Source: Lindgomyces ingoldianus (lineage: Eukaryota > Ascomycota > Dothideomycetes > Pleosporales > Lindgomycetaceae). From it: a stretch of DNA of 64,000 nucleotides. The stretch covers positions 2,953 through 66,952 of the forward strand of contig NW_022985208.1 of NCBI RefSeq assembly GCF_010093535.1. The letters are read 5' to 3'. Positions 54,796 to 64,000 of the stretch are shown in pieces; within the stretch, counting starts at the first letter, position 1; the number at the start of each line of letters is the position of its first letter. The notes beneath the pieces are model-generated. The model made no database searches, had not been told where the DNA came from, and saw nothing but the letters and a program-made list of their open reading frames with translations. Position numbers and translations under genes: made by a program.

Positions 54796-55395
54796 ATGAA
54801 GGGAGTGGTTCTTTCGTTGTTAGGATTTCTTGAGGCGAAGGGAAATAATGGGGCGAAGGAGTTGGGCGAAGTGCGTAGCTCGAATATATGTATAACAGTA
54901 TAAGTGCGGGGGATCTGCGTGAATTTCTCAAAGACGCTGACTGATTCCTATCCCAGTCCACTCGGAAGCTTTCCGAACATAGTCGGAGCTGGCTCGTTAG
55001 CAAGAATCTTTAAGTGCCGAAGCAACACCAAACAGAAACAGGATAGGCGTTTGGAGAATAGAAGCTTGTCATGAGCTTGTGAGGTGAATGATAGGAAGAA
55101 CTGACGTTGGAGCTTGCCCCACCCTCATTGCCCCGCATTTTCAACCGTCATCCTTCTCCACATCCCCAAATTTGGCCTTGGATACCCGCTCGATGGATCT
55201 TGTGTGCAGGGTGGCTCTAGATGCGAACTAGAGGTAAAATAGACGAGGTAGTCTAGAGTAAGAAAATAGATCTTCTCAGCACCCGATTATGCTGAGTATC
55301 CAGGAGAACCATATAGCAGCAACGTACCCTGGGTTTACTATCTGTTCGGCATCGAAGCGAGATTGTTGGGCCACCTGTCATGAGCCATGATGTAT
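54796..55395. other. Promoter region of the TauD-like gene, then intergenic
   Basis: No gene is seen. Ordinary composition, changing abruptly to AT-rich sequence near 55395. Confidence 0.35.
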
Positions 55396-55980
55396 CTGAT
55401 GCTATAAGGATATTAGAAATAGAAGCAGGTATATATAGCAGAAACTTATAGTTTTTCCTAGCTACTCTAGGTTGTTTACAAGGCTGTGTTTAAGAGAAGG
55501 TTAATAAGTAACAGGTAATAGTGCATAACGCATAGGCCTAAGTAAGAGGAAACTGCCTTTCTAAACTAGAGTTCTTAACCTTTAAATTAAAATACTTCTT
55601 CTCTTATAACAAGATTCTACTAGTTATACTACTATATTAAATACTAGTAGTTTTAAGATTCTTAACTAGTTTCTAAGTCTTTAAAGTAGTAGACTATTTT
55701 TTCTACTTTACTAAGTACTTTTTTTAATGGCTAAACTATTTTAGATTTTTAAATACTATTAACTTATACTAATCTTCTTTAACTTAAATGTCTGTTGTAA
55801 GTTTATTTTCTTAAAGCGCTAGTTCTAGCAGTAATATATATAGAATACTAAGTGTATTTTTATTATTTTAGAAGGGTTTAGCTTATAGTTTACTATCTTA
55901 TTGGCTTTTTCTACTAAAGGTGCTTTAATTCTTTTAAGTCTAAGTTTCTTATACCTAGTTAGGCAAATATATAGCGAGCT
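55395..55980. mobile_element. AT-rich island, probably a degraded transposon
   Basis: Composition jumps to strongly AT-rich with many TAG/TAA, like the hAT element at 20138-23193. The minus strand keeps a short stretch (LRLKRIKAPLVEKANKIVNY, then KLNP) in one frame. No terminal repeats were found, so the family cannot be stated. RIP is the likely cause of the composition. Confidence 0.5.
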
Positions 55981-56155
55981 GAGAGTGGGATCTGCTGAAT
56001 GGTTTCTCTTTTTCGCTAAAGAGCTGAACAATTATGCAATAAAGAGTATATTGGTAAGAGGGGCTGCAGATATAGGTAAGAGGGCTGCCCTGCAGTCAAA
56101 ATAGCTGTGTGCCAGACCTCGCCTGACACGACAATACTCTGAAAAGGGACCTCTT

Positions 56156-58161
56156 CTACTGACCATCCACAGGTTCCTTGTCCTCACGTAGTGCAACTCT
56201 TGTGCCTCCGAATTTGTGCCTGATCTCCTTACTGTCCGCCGTTATCATATACTGACTCGATGGGCCGAAGCCTTCTCCATAATGCGACAGCTCCTTGGAC
56301 TTAAAAGCGAAGTCAACTAGGGGATACGACGACAGCTTCGGCAGAGAAGGTCTTGTGCTCCATAACCAGAGAAGAATCGCCCAGATGGACATCAGCACTA
56401 AGCTCTCAAGGATGATAAACGCAATGAACATTTCTCGATCGATGGTCATCCTCGTATACGACCTCGTAATCTGAGCCTTGGTATAAAATTCTTTAGGAAG
56501 ACGATCGATCATGTCTTTCATTTGAAGATCCGGATTGCCATAGTTGTTGGGTTGGAAGTACCACAAGGGGAACGCCAACATGCCTTGTAGCAACCGAGTC
56601 AGCTCGCTGGACCAATATGGGCTACCGAGTTGCTCCTGTCCGTTCCAAAAATGTTCTGCGACTGAAGACGGAGGTGGTGTTGACGACGCGTTAAAGTCCA
56701 GGAACCAGGCAAGTCCGTTTCGAAAGGAAGCAATATCAATCGCGGAATTCTGCTCAGCTTGGCCGAAATTGGTAACAGCAGAGATACTGTAGTTTTTACG
56801 AGACGCTACTATGCTTGCTGTGCGTTTATATACCGACATTGTAGTTGTTATGTTCGGTCGAGCTAAGGGTCGTTCGCATTCACCGCTGTCTGTACCATTC
56901 GCGCAGACATACACGCCTATTTCGAAATCAGACATCAGTAGGTTGTATTTATTTAGATCATACTTACCGGCTGTAATCGATCCGGGAAACATTTTGCTCT
57001 TACTGACGCACATTTTTATTCCGATCAAGAAACCTTCAGACCCGTAGACGTCGCAGTCTTCATTTCGAAAAGCATCTGTCTCGTGCATCCCACCCCTGAA
57101 TTGGATCTGACTTGCTTGTACTTTTTCGATGTTGACAAGCGGGTATGAATCGTATCCGATAGGAATCCAAGGTGTCGCCAAGAATACCCCTCCCGTTAAG
57201 AGATATGAATCGCAACCGTCGCAATCTAATGGAGGAGCGTTGGTAGCATACATGGAATTTCCAACTAACGAGTATATCGTCGATATGACGGAGAACGGGA
57301 CTATTTGATGGGGATATTCGGGCGAGATGTTCTTCACCTTTTCCATGAACCTTGGAATATATGACCCGTCGAACTGCCCGACGCCGGCAGTGACATCATA
57401 TTCGAATACTGGATCGTATGCCGTGATCACGGAAGCCTTGACTGGTAGTTCATTAGCGAATGCACTCAGATGCCTCGTGCATTTACAATACTTACCGAAA
57501 AGAACAACTCCAGCGACCCAGATTGCCGTCACCAATATTACCCTCGTCGTGATCAGCTAAGAATAACTTGAGGTAGATGAACGTCTCACCGAACAAGACC
57601 CCCCGCTCGCGCAGTCCATTTAGACCTCCTAGAAATCACGATACGGAACACTCCGGATATGTGCGTGGTCGGTGACAATCCTAGGAAGACACTGCTGTCC
57701 AGACCATGGTTCCGTCCAGCCAAACCCCACTGCAACATCTCCAGTGCGTTCATCAACCCAATCGTTGTCAATGTGGACAGAACTCCTTGCGTGACTCTCA
57801 GCACCGCAAGAGTTGATCCGATATCGACCTTCAAAACCCGGTACACGACCTGTCTGGTACGAATGGCAGTCTCCGCCGAGAACGCCGCCTGCACATACCA
57901 CAGGGCAAATGCGAAGACCGTAATAGAGAGCAGGGCGGTGGAGAAGAGGTAACTAGTGTCCCGGAACGATAGATTGGATTGGGACCTTCTCGGTAATAGC
58001 TTTCTCTTCACTTCGACTTTGTCCAAGTCCTCCTGTCCTGACTGTCCTATGTGTGCTGTCGTCCTTCCGGGTGGGCTCGGGTTGAGGTCAGTGTATCGAG
58101 CATGTCGGAGTTCATAGATCGGTTCTTCAAGAAGTCCGATAGTGGGGCTCGATTGAGCCAT
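56156..58161 (-). CDS. Multi-pass fungal membrane protein with large extracellular domain
   Basis: The minus strand begins at 58161 (MAQSSPTIGLLEEPIYELRH). A first open part (to 57586) has two hydrophobic regions (LFSTALLSITVFAFALWYV; STLTTIGLMNALEMLQWGL). A second open part, 57535-56156, has a TM (LVTAIWVAGVVLF), a Cys- and N-glycan-rich domain of ~350 residues (APPLDCDGCDSYL; NEDCDVYG; GIKMCVS) and a C-terminal TM (IAFIILESLVLMSIWAILLW). The linking intron is not settled: donor GTGAGA gives a stop, while a GTTCGG donor at phase 0 joins RAGGL to LITTRVILV. Two further spans, 57442-57495 (54 bp) and 56917-56967 (51 bp), have GTAAGT..AG, no stop and lengths divisible by three, so they are probably introns. 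Family known to me only as hypothetical. Confidence 0.6.
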
Positions 58162-59823
58162 TGGTTCCTTGATGTTGGTTGAAGGTCATTGTGCCCCCCG
58201 AGGTTGAAGTCCTTTCGCGACTTCCAATGCTTCAACATACACGTTTAGATATGGCTTTATTTCCAAGAAACAATGACGCCAGGAAAGTTAAATATAAGAG
58301 ACAAGGAATCCCGATACATTGTGCTACCACGTTTTCAGCATTGAAGTCGCAAGATATGCGGCTGCAGAAAGAAGCCTTTCGCTTCTAGCCCTAGCTGAAG
58401 ATCTAGATCTAACGTTTGGTAATTTGTGGCGTTCCACCCCTACACTCGTACAAAGGGTGTGAACACCTGCAGGTAGATAATTATAACTGCAATGGAAACT
58501 TTCCAAATTAAATCCATAAATTAATTTCTATATTCCCAAGAAAAGTCATCCGCAAGAATAATTATTAATATACATTTGTAAGCCTGGGCGCTCCTGATTC
58601 ACAAGCTCTTCGAGGTTGAATGTTTTCTTTCCTATGGCCCCTTCGATGTTCGAATCACGCCTCTGAAATCAACGCTGATAACTTGACCTCTAAATGAATG
58701 GATTGGACCCTCGGCAAACAAAGCCTGGAATCGCGTTGTGAACTAGCTCGCTGGCTGGGAAGGGTGGAGAGGCATTGGTCACTAGAAGTCTCGTGGACGA
58801 GGCAGCCGTTCTACAACATGGGCCGACCCTAATTGCAGGGTAAGCAGCATGTGTCATGGAGTCTGACACTTTAAGCCATGAATAATGACTGCTTGGGGCT
58901 GCTACTAGGTTAGAACGACCGAGCCGCAGAGGAGAGAGGAGTTTACTTCATCTATGCTTGTCACGTAGGTTTAGTTAAGTGAAGAAGCATAATTGATCGC
59001 ACTCGGAGGTTACTTAGGCTCTAAGGGTAGAGAGACTCTGTGGAGAGCCCTAGGCGTTCGGTTCTTAACCGAGGGAGACCTTGTGTGGAGTCCTAGTGGT
59101 GAGGCTCTCAACTAGGAGAGGCTCAGCTCTCCGCCCGCATGAAACAAGATTAATTGCAGACAAAAAAGCGAATTTGTGCCCTCCATAGATCTAATTCTTC
59201 AAATTACTGGTCTGTTTATGTCCTTCCAATTTCACCACTGGGGCTGGTCGTTGCTGGCTGATGTCGTCGGAATTCATGTACAGGGGAGAGGGGGCGAATG
59301 CCAGCCGAGAGAGCAGAGAGGTTTATATATATACACTAGTTTGCAGGTATATGCTTGCTCTTCCCGCAAACGCATAGAAAAAGTCATCTAAACCCTTATA
59401 GCATACACTTCCAAATGACGAGGGCTAATCAGCCACTCTATGCCAAGGGTGATCGAGCTGAAGGCAAAACGAGGCAACCCAGTGAATGTTGCAGACCAGA
59501 AGGCACAACAAGGCAGCTGTCCGTAAAAGAGGCTGTGAAGGCTGCGCGTGCAACATAATCTAAATAAGCAATATCGTGAGCGCTTGCGGTACGGCAGAGC
59601 TTGGGGTTGGTTGACCTGTCGACCATGTAAACGTGAACAACATAAGGCAAAGTTTGGTATGTCAGACCAGAAGGCTCTATCTCTGAGTAAAGGGGCCTGG
59701 CCAACGAGCATATCGGGAGGGTGAGTCGACTTAGCTGGGACTATAATATAATTACTCCCCCCCGGCATTCTTTCGCTTCGCATCCCTCCTCGAAGAGGTA
59801 TCTCATCAGCCCTACAGGCCAAT
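58162..59823. other. Intergenic, 1.7 kb
   Basis: No supported gene. Sequence around 59030-59130 has repeated GGAG/CCTAG words and a CGGTTCTTAACCG palindrome near 59058. Minus frames at 59388-59822 are unsupported. A TATA-like TTTATATATATACAC at ~59322 is ~500 bp before the next start. Confidence 0.35.
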
Positions 59824-62200
59824 ATGTTATTCTACTGCTCATTGGTTTGGATCCTTGCAGGGGCTGTTCAAGGTATATGTGGCTCCTGGGCGATATTTGC
59901 ATTTCTTCCGCTTTGATACTAAAGCTTCCTGCAGGCGTCATCTTCACGACTTCTAGCTCTTCCTCCAGGAGTGCGACTCTAGACTCTTCCAGATCTTCCT
60001 ATACTCACGAGACTTTGATATCTCTCAGCTCAGCAACAGCTGCCACGTCTTCGCCATCGTCTGCCAGCTCTTCCAATGGCTCACCTCGCAGTTCATCTAC
60101 TACGCCATCAGGCTCTTTTAGTATCTCTACTCTGAAGCCTCGGGCTTCATCATTCTCTCACACGAGAACTTGTTCAAATAACTGTACTGTAACTGCGCAT
60201 TTTCCCACAGTGCACTCTTGGAAGGCGTACAACATCTCAACAACGACTACCGCTGCCACCCTCGTGGTCATCATAAACACAGTATACAATACTTCCAAGA
60301 CTAGCTTGCGCCTCAATGAACTCCCAAGTGGATACATCTTACCGGATGTGAATGCTGCTGGCACACATGTCAATACCGTGAGCTACACAAGATCGGGAAG
60401 GCTGGTAGTAACAGAAGTGTAAGTGAGCCTGAGAGCAGCACATGAAAGCAAGAGTCCTAACTTTAGTCCAGAGCATTTCCGACGGAATTCATAGCATGGC
60501 CTGACAACTATAGCTGGCCAGGAACGCTCGAAACCTCGGGAACTTGCCAAACCGCTTCATGGAAATCCGTACCCCTTGCCTCATTCCCTCAACCCCCTGT
60601 TGTCATGCCGACCCATGACCTAGGTCCCGACCCCGAAGGCCTTCTCTTCTACCCTTGGCTCGAACACCCAGGGCCAGGCGTGTTTATGTTAAATTTCCAC
60701 TCCGAAATTGCGTGGCTAAACTGTTCAAGACCTAATTGGAAAAGCCCTGCGGCCATCGCCTTCACAGCTCGATTTATGACGGTTACATCAACAGAGTTCG
60801 AAAGAGTTACAAACCCACCAACACCAGCTGGGAGGCCAGAAACCCAAGGACCGAGCGATACAGCCCAGCCTCAGCAGACACAAGGCCTCGTGGCATCTAA
60901 ACAGGCAGAAGTTCAACCAGGAGCATCCAAAGTCCAGCCAGAGCAAAGCCAAGCACCAGCCCAACCTGGACAAAGTCAGCCACAAGGTGCCAGCAATGGA
61001 AACAAGCAACCTGAACCAACCGGGGGGAACCAGCCAGGTACCCTCGCAGCTCAAGTCCAACAGCAAGTCACACAGGTGATTCCCGTCGGCTCCGAAACAA
61101 TCAACTTCCAAGCGGGAGAATCCGTAACCGATGTCATCCTGCCAAACGGGCGAACCCTCCAACCAGGAAGCGCAATCAATGTAGACGGCACCCCTGTCTA
61201 TCTTCCCACTTCAGGATATGCCATTGTGATAGGCGGCGCAACCGTGACGTTCAACCAGGCTCGTCCTACTGAACCACCCTACATCACCATTGGTTCCGAA
61301 ATCGTGCCTCTCTCCTTCCCGCCAGAGCAGATAGGTATTCTCCTCCCCAACAGCGTCACACTTCTCCCCGGATCGTCTACGAATATTGGTGGAACAAAAT
61401 TCTCACTGGCACCCTCCGGAACCGCCATCATCGTCGACGGAAGCCCCATCCCCCTCATTCCCAACAGCTTATCCAACATCATCGTCGGCACCGCTATCAT
61501 CCCCGTCTCCCCCATCACAGCTCCCGGGGGTGGCCTCATCCTCCCAAACGGCATAACGCTATATCCCGGATCTTTAGTCACGATCGGTGGAACAGTGATA
61601 TCTCTCGCGCCCTCGGGAACCGCGCTCGTCGTCGACGGGACAACAGTACCGATCTCGAATTATGCGACCCCGACGCCGTTTTCGTACGCCACCGATGGAG
61701 GCGTAATTCTCCCAGGTGGGAAGACGTTACGCCCGGGCTCGTCTACTGTCATTAGTGGGACGACGTATTCGCTGAATCCTACGGGTGCGCTGGTGCTGAG
61801 CAGCGGGACGAGCGCGACGACGGTGACGCCTGGGAAAACGGGGTCGGGATCTGCGGGCTCGGCGACCTTAACGGGTGGATCGATGTCGATGAGCGCTGGA
61901 TCATCAACCTCGTCGGAGGGAGCTGGGAAGTATATCTGGAGCGGTTTGGGTGGTGACCCGAAGGTTCAGACGGCCGGAGCCATTGGGGCCCAGTTCTACG
62001 TGCATACTTGGGCTGGAATTGTGTTTATAGCGGCTGGCGTTCTCATGATTGTATTATTATTGTTTAGCATTTTTTTTCATTTACGGTATACGCATCCACT
62101 AGCCAAGACTTCATATTGGGTTTTTTTAGACTGGCATATGGGGTCAGTAAAAGAGTCTGGTAGAGGAAATAGTATCATGGCTAGTCCTTACTCCACCTAG
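59824..62200 (+). CDS. Mucin-like single-TM protein with four internal repeats
   Basis: Three exons, 59824-59872, 59935-60418 and 60472-62200 (introns 62 and 53 bp), give 753 aa. Signal peptide MLFYCSLVWILAGAVQ is followed by a Ser/Thr-rich stretch (to ~80). A globular part with cysteines follows (~90-280; NYSWPGTLETSGTCQTASWK), then a Pro/Gln linker. Four repeats of [IL]LPNG-x-TL-x-PGS...GT...SL-P-SG-A-[IL]VVDG sit at ~399-437, 466-504, 533-571 and 589-624. A Gly/Ser region follows, then one TM helix at 690-712 and a 41-residue tail. It is probably a cell-surface or wall-anchored protein. The 3' splice at 60471 was chosen as it keeps VAFPTEFIAWP in frame. Family not named; function unknown. 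Confidence 0.8.
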
Positions 62201-62640
62201 GTTATCATATAATTTGACGCCCCCGAACGAACCAACCCACATACCGTCAGTTTTTACCATCATGACTCCACACATGTCCTGCCGACCAAGCTCATCCTCA
62301 TGCTCTTAGGTACTCACTCGCTTATCTTCATCTTCCTTCCCCGGCGGCCCCTCCTTGCTCATATAATTCTGCCCCTCGGCTTCCTCATACTCCTCAATCA
62401 GGCCCTGAACCACCTCCCACGCCTCATCAAACTCGCCACAGCCGTCCTAAAACGGAGCTATAAGTTTATACGGTTCCAGAAAAGCGTTTGGCTTCCCCAG
62501 AGTAATGTACTGCGCCACAATCCGCTTGAACAGCGTCGCAATACCAGTGTGGTTCGCGAGCATGAGACCTGAGACGCAGTGTGAGAAGGCTATATAAAGT
62601 GACATGCTCGTGAGGGAGGCTGACGGCTGAGTAAAAGCAT
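62201..62640. other. Intergenic
   Basis: No gene is supported; one + frame (62300-62572) is low-value. Confidence 0.3.
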
Positions 62641-62860
62641 AACCTACACGCTACTTTTTATTAGTAAAGACCTTAGCAACTTAAAAAAGGCCTACTAATA
62701 GTTTTCTTTTATAGGCCTTCTAAAGCTATTAAAATTTATAGTTGTTTAACTTTACATATCTATTTTATAGAGAAGAACCTTTAAAGATAGTTTTATAGTT
62801 CTTAAGAACCTTTTAAGTAGCATTTAAATAATTCTTATATGCTAGATAAAAGCGTTCAAA
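62640..62860. mobile_element. Short AT-rich island, transposon relic
   Basis: About 220 bp of TA-rich sequence like the RIP-degraded elements elsewhere in the window, directly upstream of the P450 remnant. No ends were found. Confidence 0.4.
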
Positions 62861-62919
62861 GGTCGAGCCACAGAGTCAAAGACTGGGCACACAGACTCGT
62901 CCATTCTAGGTCGCCTCTA

Positions 62920-63625
62920 GAACCACCATGATAGCCAACGATCCAATGGACTTAGTGGCCTTGAAATAGCATCTGAGATTGCAGATCATCTCCTGGCAGG
63001 AATAGACACGACACCAGACTCTCTCATGTTTCTCATCTGGTCACTTTCACAACCGCAGAATGCCAGATACCAGGATAAGCTCATACAGGAATTGAGAGAG
63101 CTACCTTCTGACTCGCTCAATGAGCATGGCCTACCAAGACTTGATGTATCCGATAAATGTTCCTATCTCGATGCTGTCATAAAGGAGACGCTTCGACTCT
63201 ACGCACCATTGCCAGCGACGGAGCCACGATCAGCACTTACCAACACAATCATTGATAGCTTTCAAATACCTGCCAATACTGTGGCCGGAATGCCTCCCTA
63301 CGTCCTTCATCGAAATCCTACAATATTTTAAGGGCCTTTGAAATTTGACCCAGATCGGTGGTTTGGCCCAGCCGATTCCGTAGCAGAAATGAAGAAATGG
63401 TGGTGGGCATTCTCCAGCGGAGGACGGATGTGCATCGGCATGCATCTTGCGATGGCGGAGATGACTACACTCGCTGTCTCACTCTATAGAACGTTTAGAA
63501 CTACCATTGAACTCAGTCAGAATGGGATTACACCGGGAATTTCTAGCAGGTTCGAAGCCTTCTTTGACGACACTTACCCTCGGATGGAAGAACATTCATG
63601 TTCCGTCATATCTATTCAGCATTAG
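62920..63625 (+). pseudogene. Cytochrome P450, C-terminal half with a stop
   Basis: One frame holds the P450 landmarks in order: the I-helix AGIDTT (in ADHLLAGIDTTPDSLM), KETLRLYAPLPATEP with ExxR, FDPDRWFG and the haem loop FSSGGRMCIG with its cysteine. A TAA at 63329-63331 breaks it between PTIF and GPLKFDPDRWF. Another in-frame TAG lies at ~62917, and the N-terminal half (membrane anchor, A-H helices) is absent. It ends at 63625. P450s oxidise small molecules at the ER. Here it is truncated next to an AT-rich island, so non-functional. Confidence 0.8.
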
Positions 63626-63797
63626 CAGTGAGAAGAATTATGAGATTCCACAGGCTGCAACCAGCGCCTCAACAACCTAGCGACAATGTGTTGTTACAGC
63701 AGGTTTTTCATTATCAGTCTATAAATAATAAATAATAAATAGTAAAATTTTAACCTAAACAGGAGGCCTCTGCAAGTTCGTCATCAACCGATAATAA

Positions 63798-64000
63798 CTA
63801 CTCACTCCTTACGTTGCGTACTTGACCGCTGCTTTTCTCATGCCTTCCCTCCATGTCTATCGGAGGCGACCTTTTCTTCACATTATACCATTTTAGGCCC
63901 CAGCTAGCCAAAAAGCCAACAACGGAGCCGCCCAGTGCCAGATAGAAGGTCTTGATCAAAGCATTATTAATAGCCAACTTGACACTCTTGGCAACACTGG
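63798..64000 (-). CDS. MFS transporter, C-terminal end (runs off window)
   Basis: The minus frame ends at TAG 63798-63800 and continues past 64000. It reads KSVKLAINNALIKTFYLALG, then a last TM helix (GGSVVGFLASWGLKWYNVKK) and a charged tail. This is the usual end of a 14-TM DHA-type MFS exporter as found in secondary-metabolite clusters. The rest lies beyond the window, so intactness cannot be judged. It converges with the P450 remnant. Confidence 0.65.
   Translation of the reverse strand, partial: SVAKSVKLAINNALIKTFYLALGGSVVGFLASWGLKWYNVKKRSPPIDMEGRHEKSSGQVRNVRSE

Noticed and set aside
59030..59130. CRISPR-like or short tandem array
   Set aside because: Repeated GGAG/CCTAG words are irregular, with no constant repeat or spacer length.

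Overview
The window looks like genomic DNA of a filamentous ascomycete (Pezizomycotina). Genes carry short introns (37-62 bp, one of 243 bp) with GT..AG ends and CTAA-type branch sites. The recognisable families are typical of this group: GH43 glycosidase, fungal bZIP, MYND, F-box and BTB proteins, a fungal protein often mislabelled geranylgeranyl pyrophosphate synthetase, a small secreted cysteine protein, two 2-oxoglutarate oxygenases, and P450/MFS fragments. AT-rich transposon copies full of TAA/TAG fit repeat-induced point mutation (RIP). A leotiomycete is a guess; nothing seen proves the class. I saw no tRNA, rRNA or CRISPR array.

Left third (1-23.5 kb): an accessory, gene-poor, decaying region. 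It holds an intact four-exon 2OG-Fe(II) oxygenase (3927-5184) and a pair of conserved fungal genes 71 bp apart (16872-18117, 18189-18815). Around them lie an orphan dynamin GED fragment, a frameshifted F-box gene, a BTB gene with stops and a frameshift, and an F-box-like gene with two early stops. Three transposons have ends that can be placed to the base: a 640-bp non-autonomous hAT-like element (9707-10346), a 1342-bp Tc1/mariner element (10930-12271) and a 3056-bp RIP-degraded hAT element (20138-23193). The Tc1 element splits one reading frame and the large hAT splits another.

A tandem trio (19.9-28.1 kb, + strand): three paralogues of a signal-peptide plus single-TM protein with a pepsin-like ectodomain that appears to lack the first catalytic DTG. 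Copy A is internally deleted and split by the hAT element, copy B is intact (594 aa), copy C is decayed.

Middle (28-47.6 kb): denser and better preserved. It has a bZIP factor, a secreted GH43, a class-V aminotransferase-fold PLP enzyme, a DJ-1/PfpI protein, a MYND protein, a 135-aa secreted protein with seven cysteines, a secreted DUF8021-like protein, a duplicated Cys-Pro-motif protein and a GST.

Right (47.6-64 kb): a long gene-poor stretch with F-box-like remnants, a TauD-type dioxygenase (minus), a multi-pass membrane protein (minus) and a 753-aa mucin-like TM protein with four internal repeats. The end has a truncated P450 with a stop next to an AT-rich island, and the C-terminus of an MFS transporter running off the edge.

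No single operon-like pathway is visible. The coherent themes are secreted or surface proteins and a transposon/RIP environment that is inactivating neighbouring genes.
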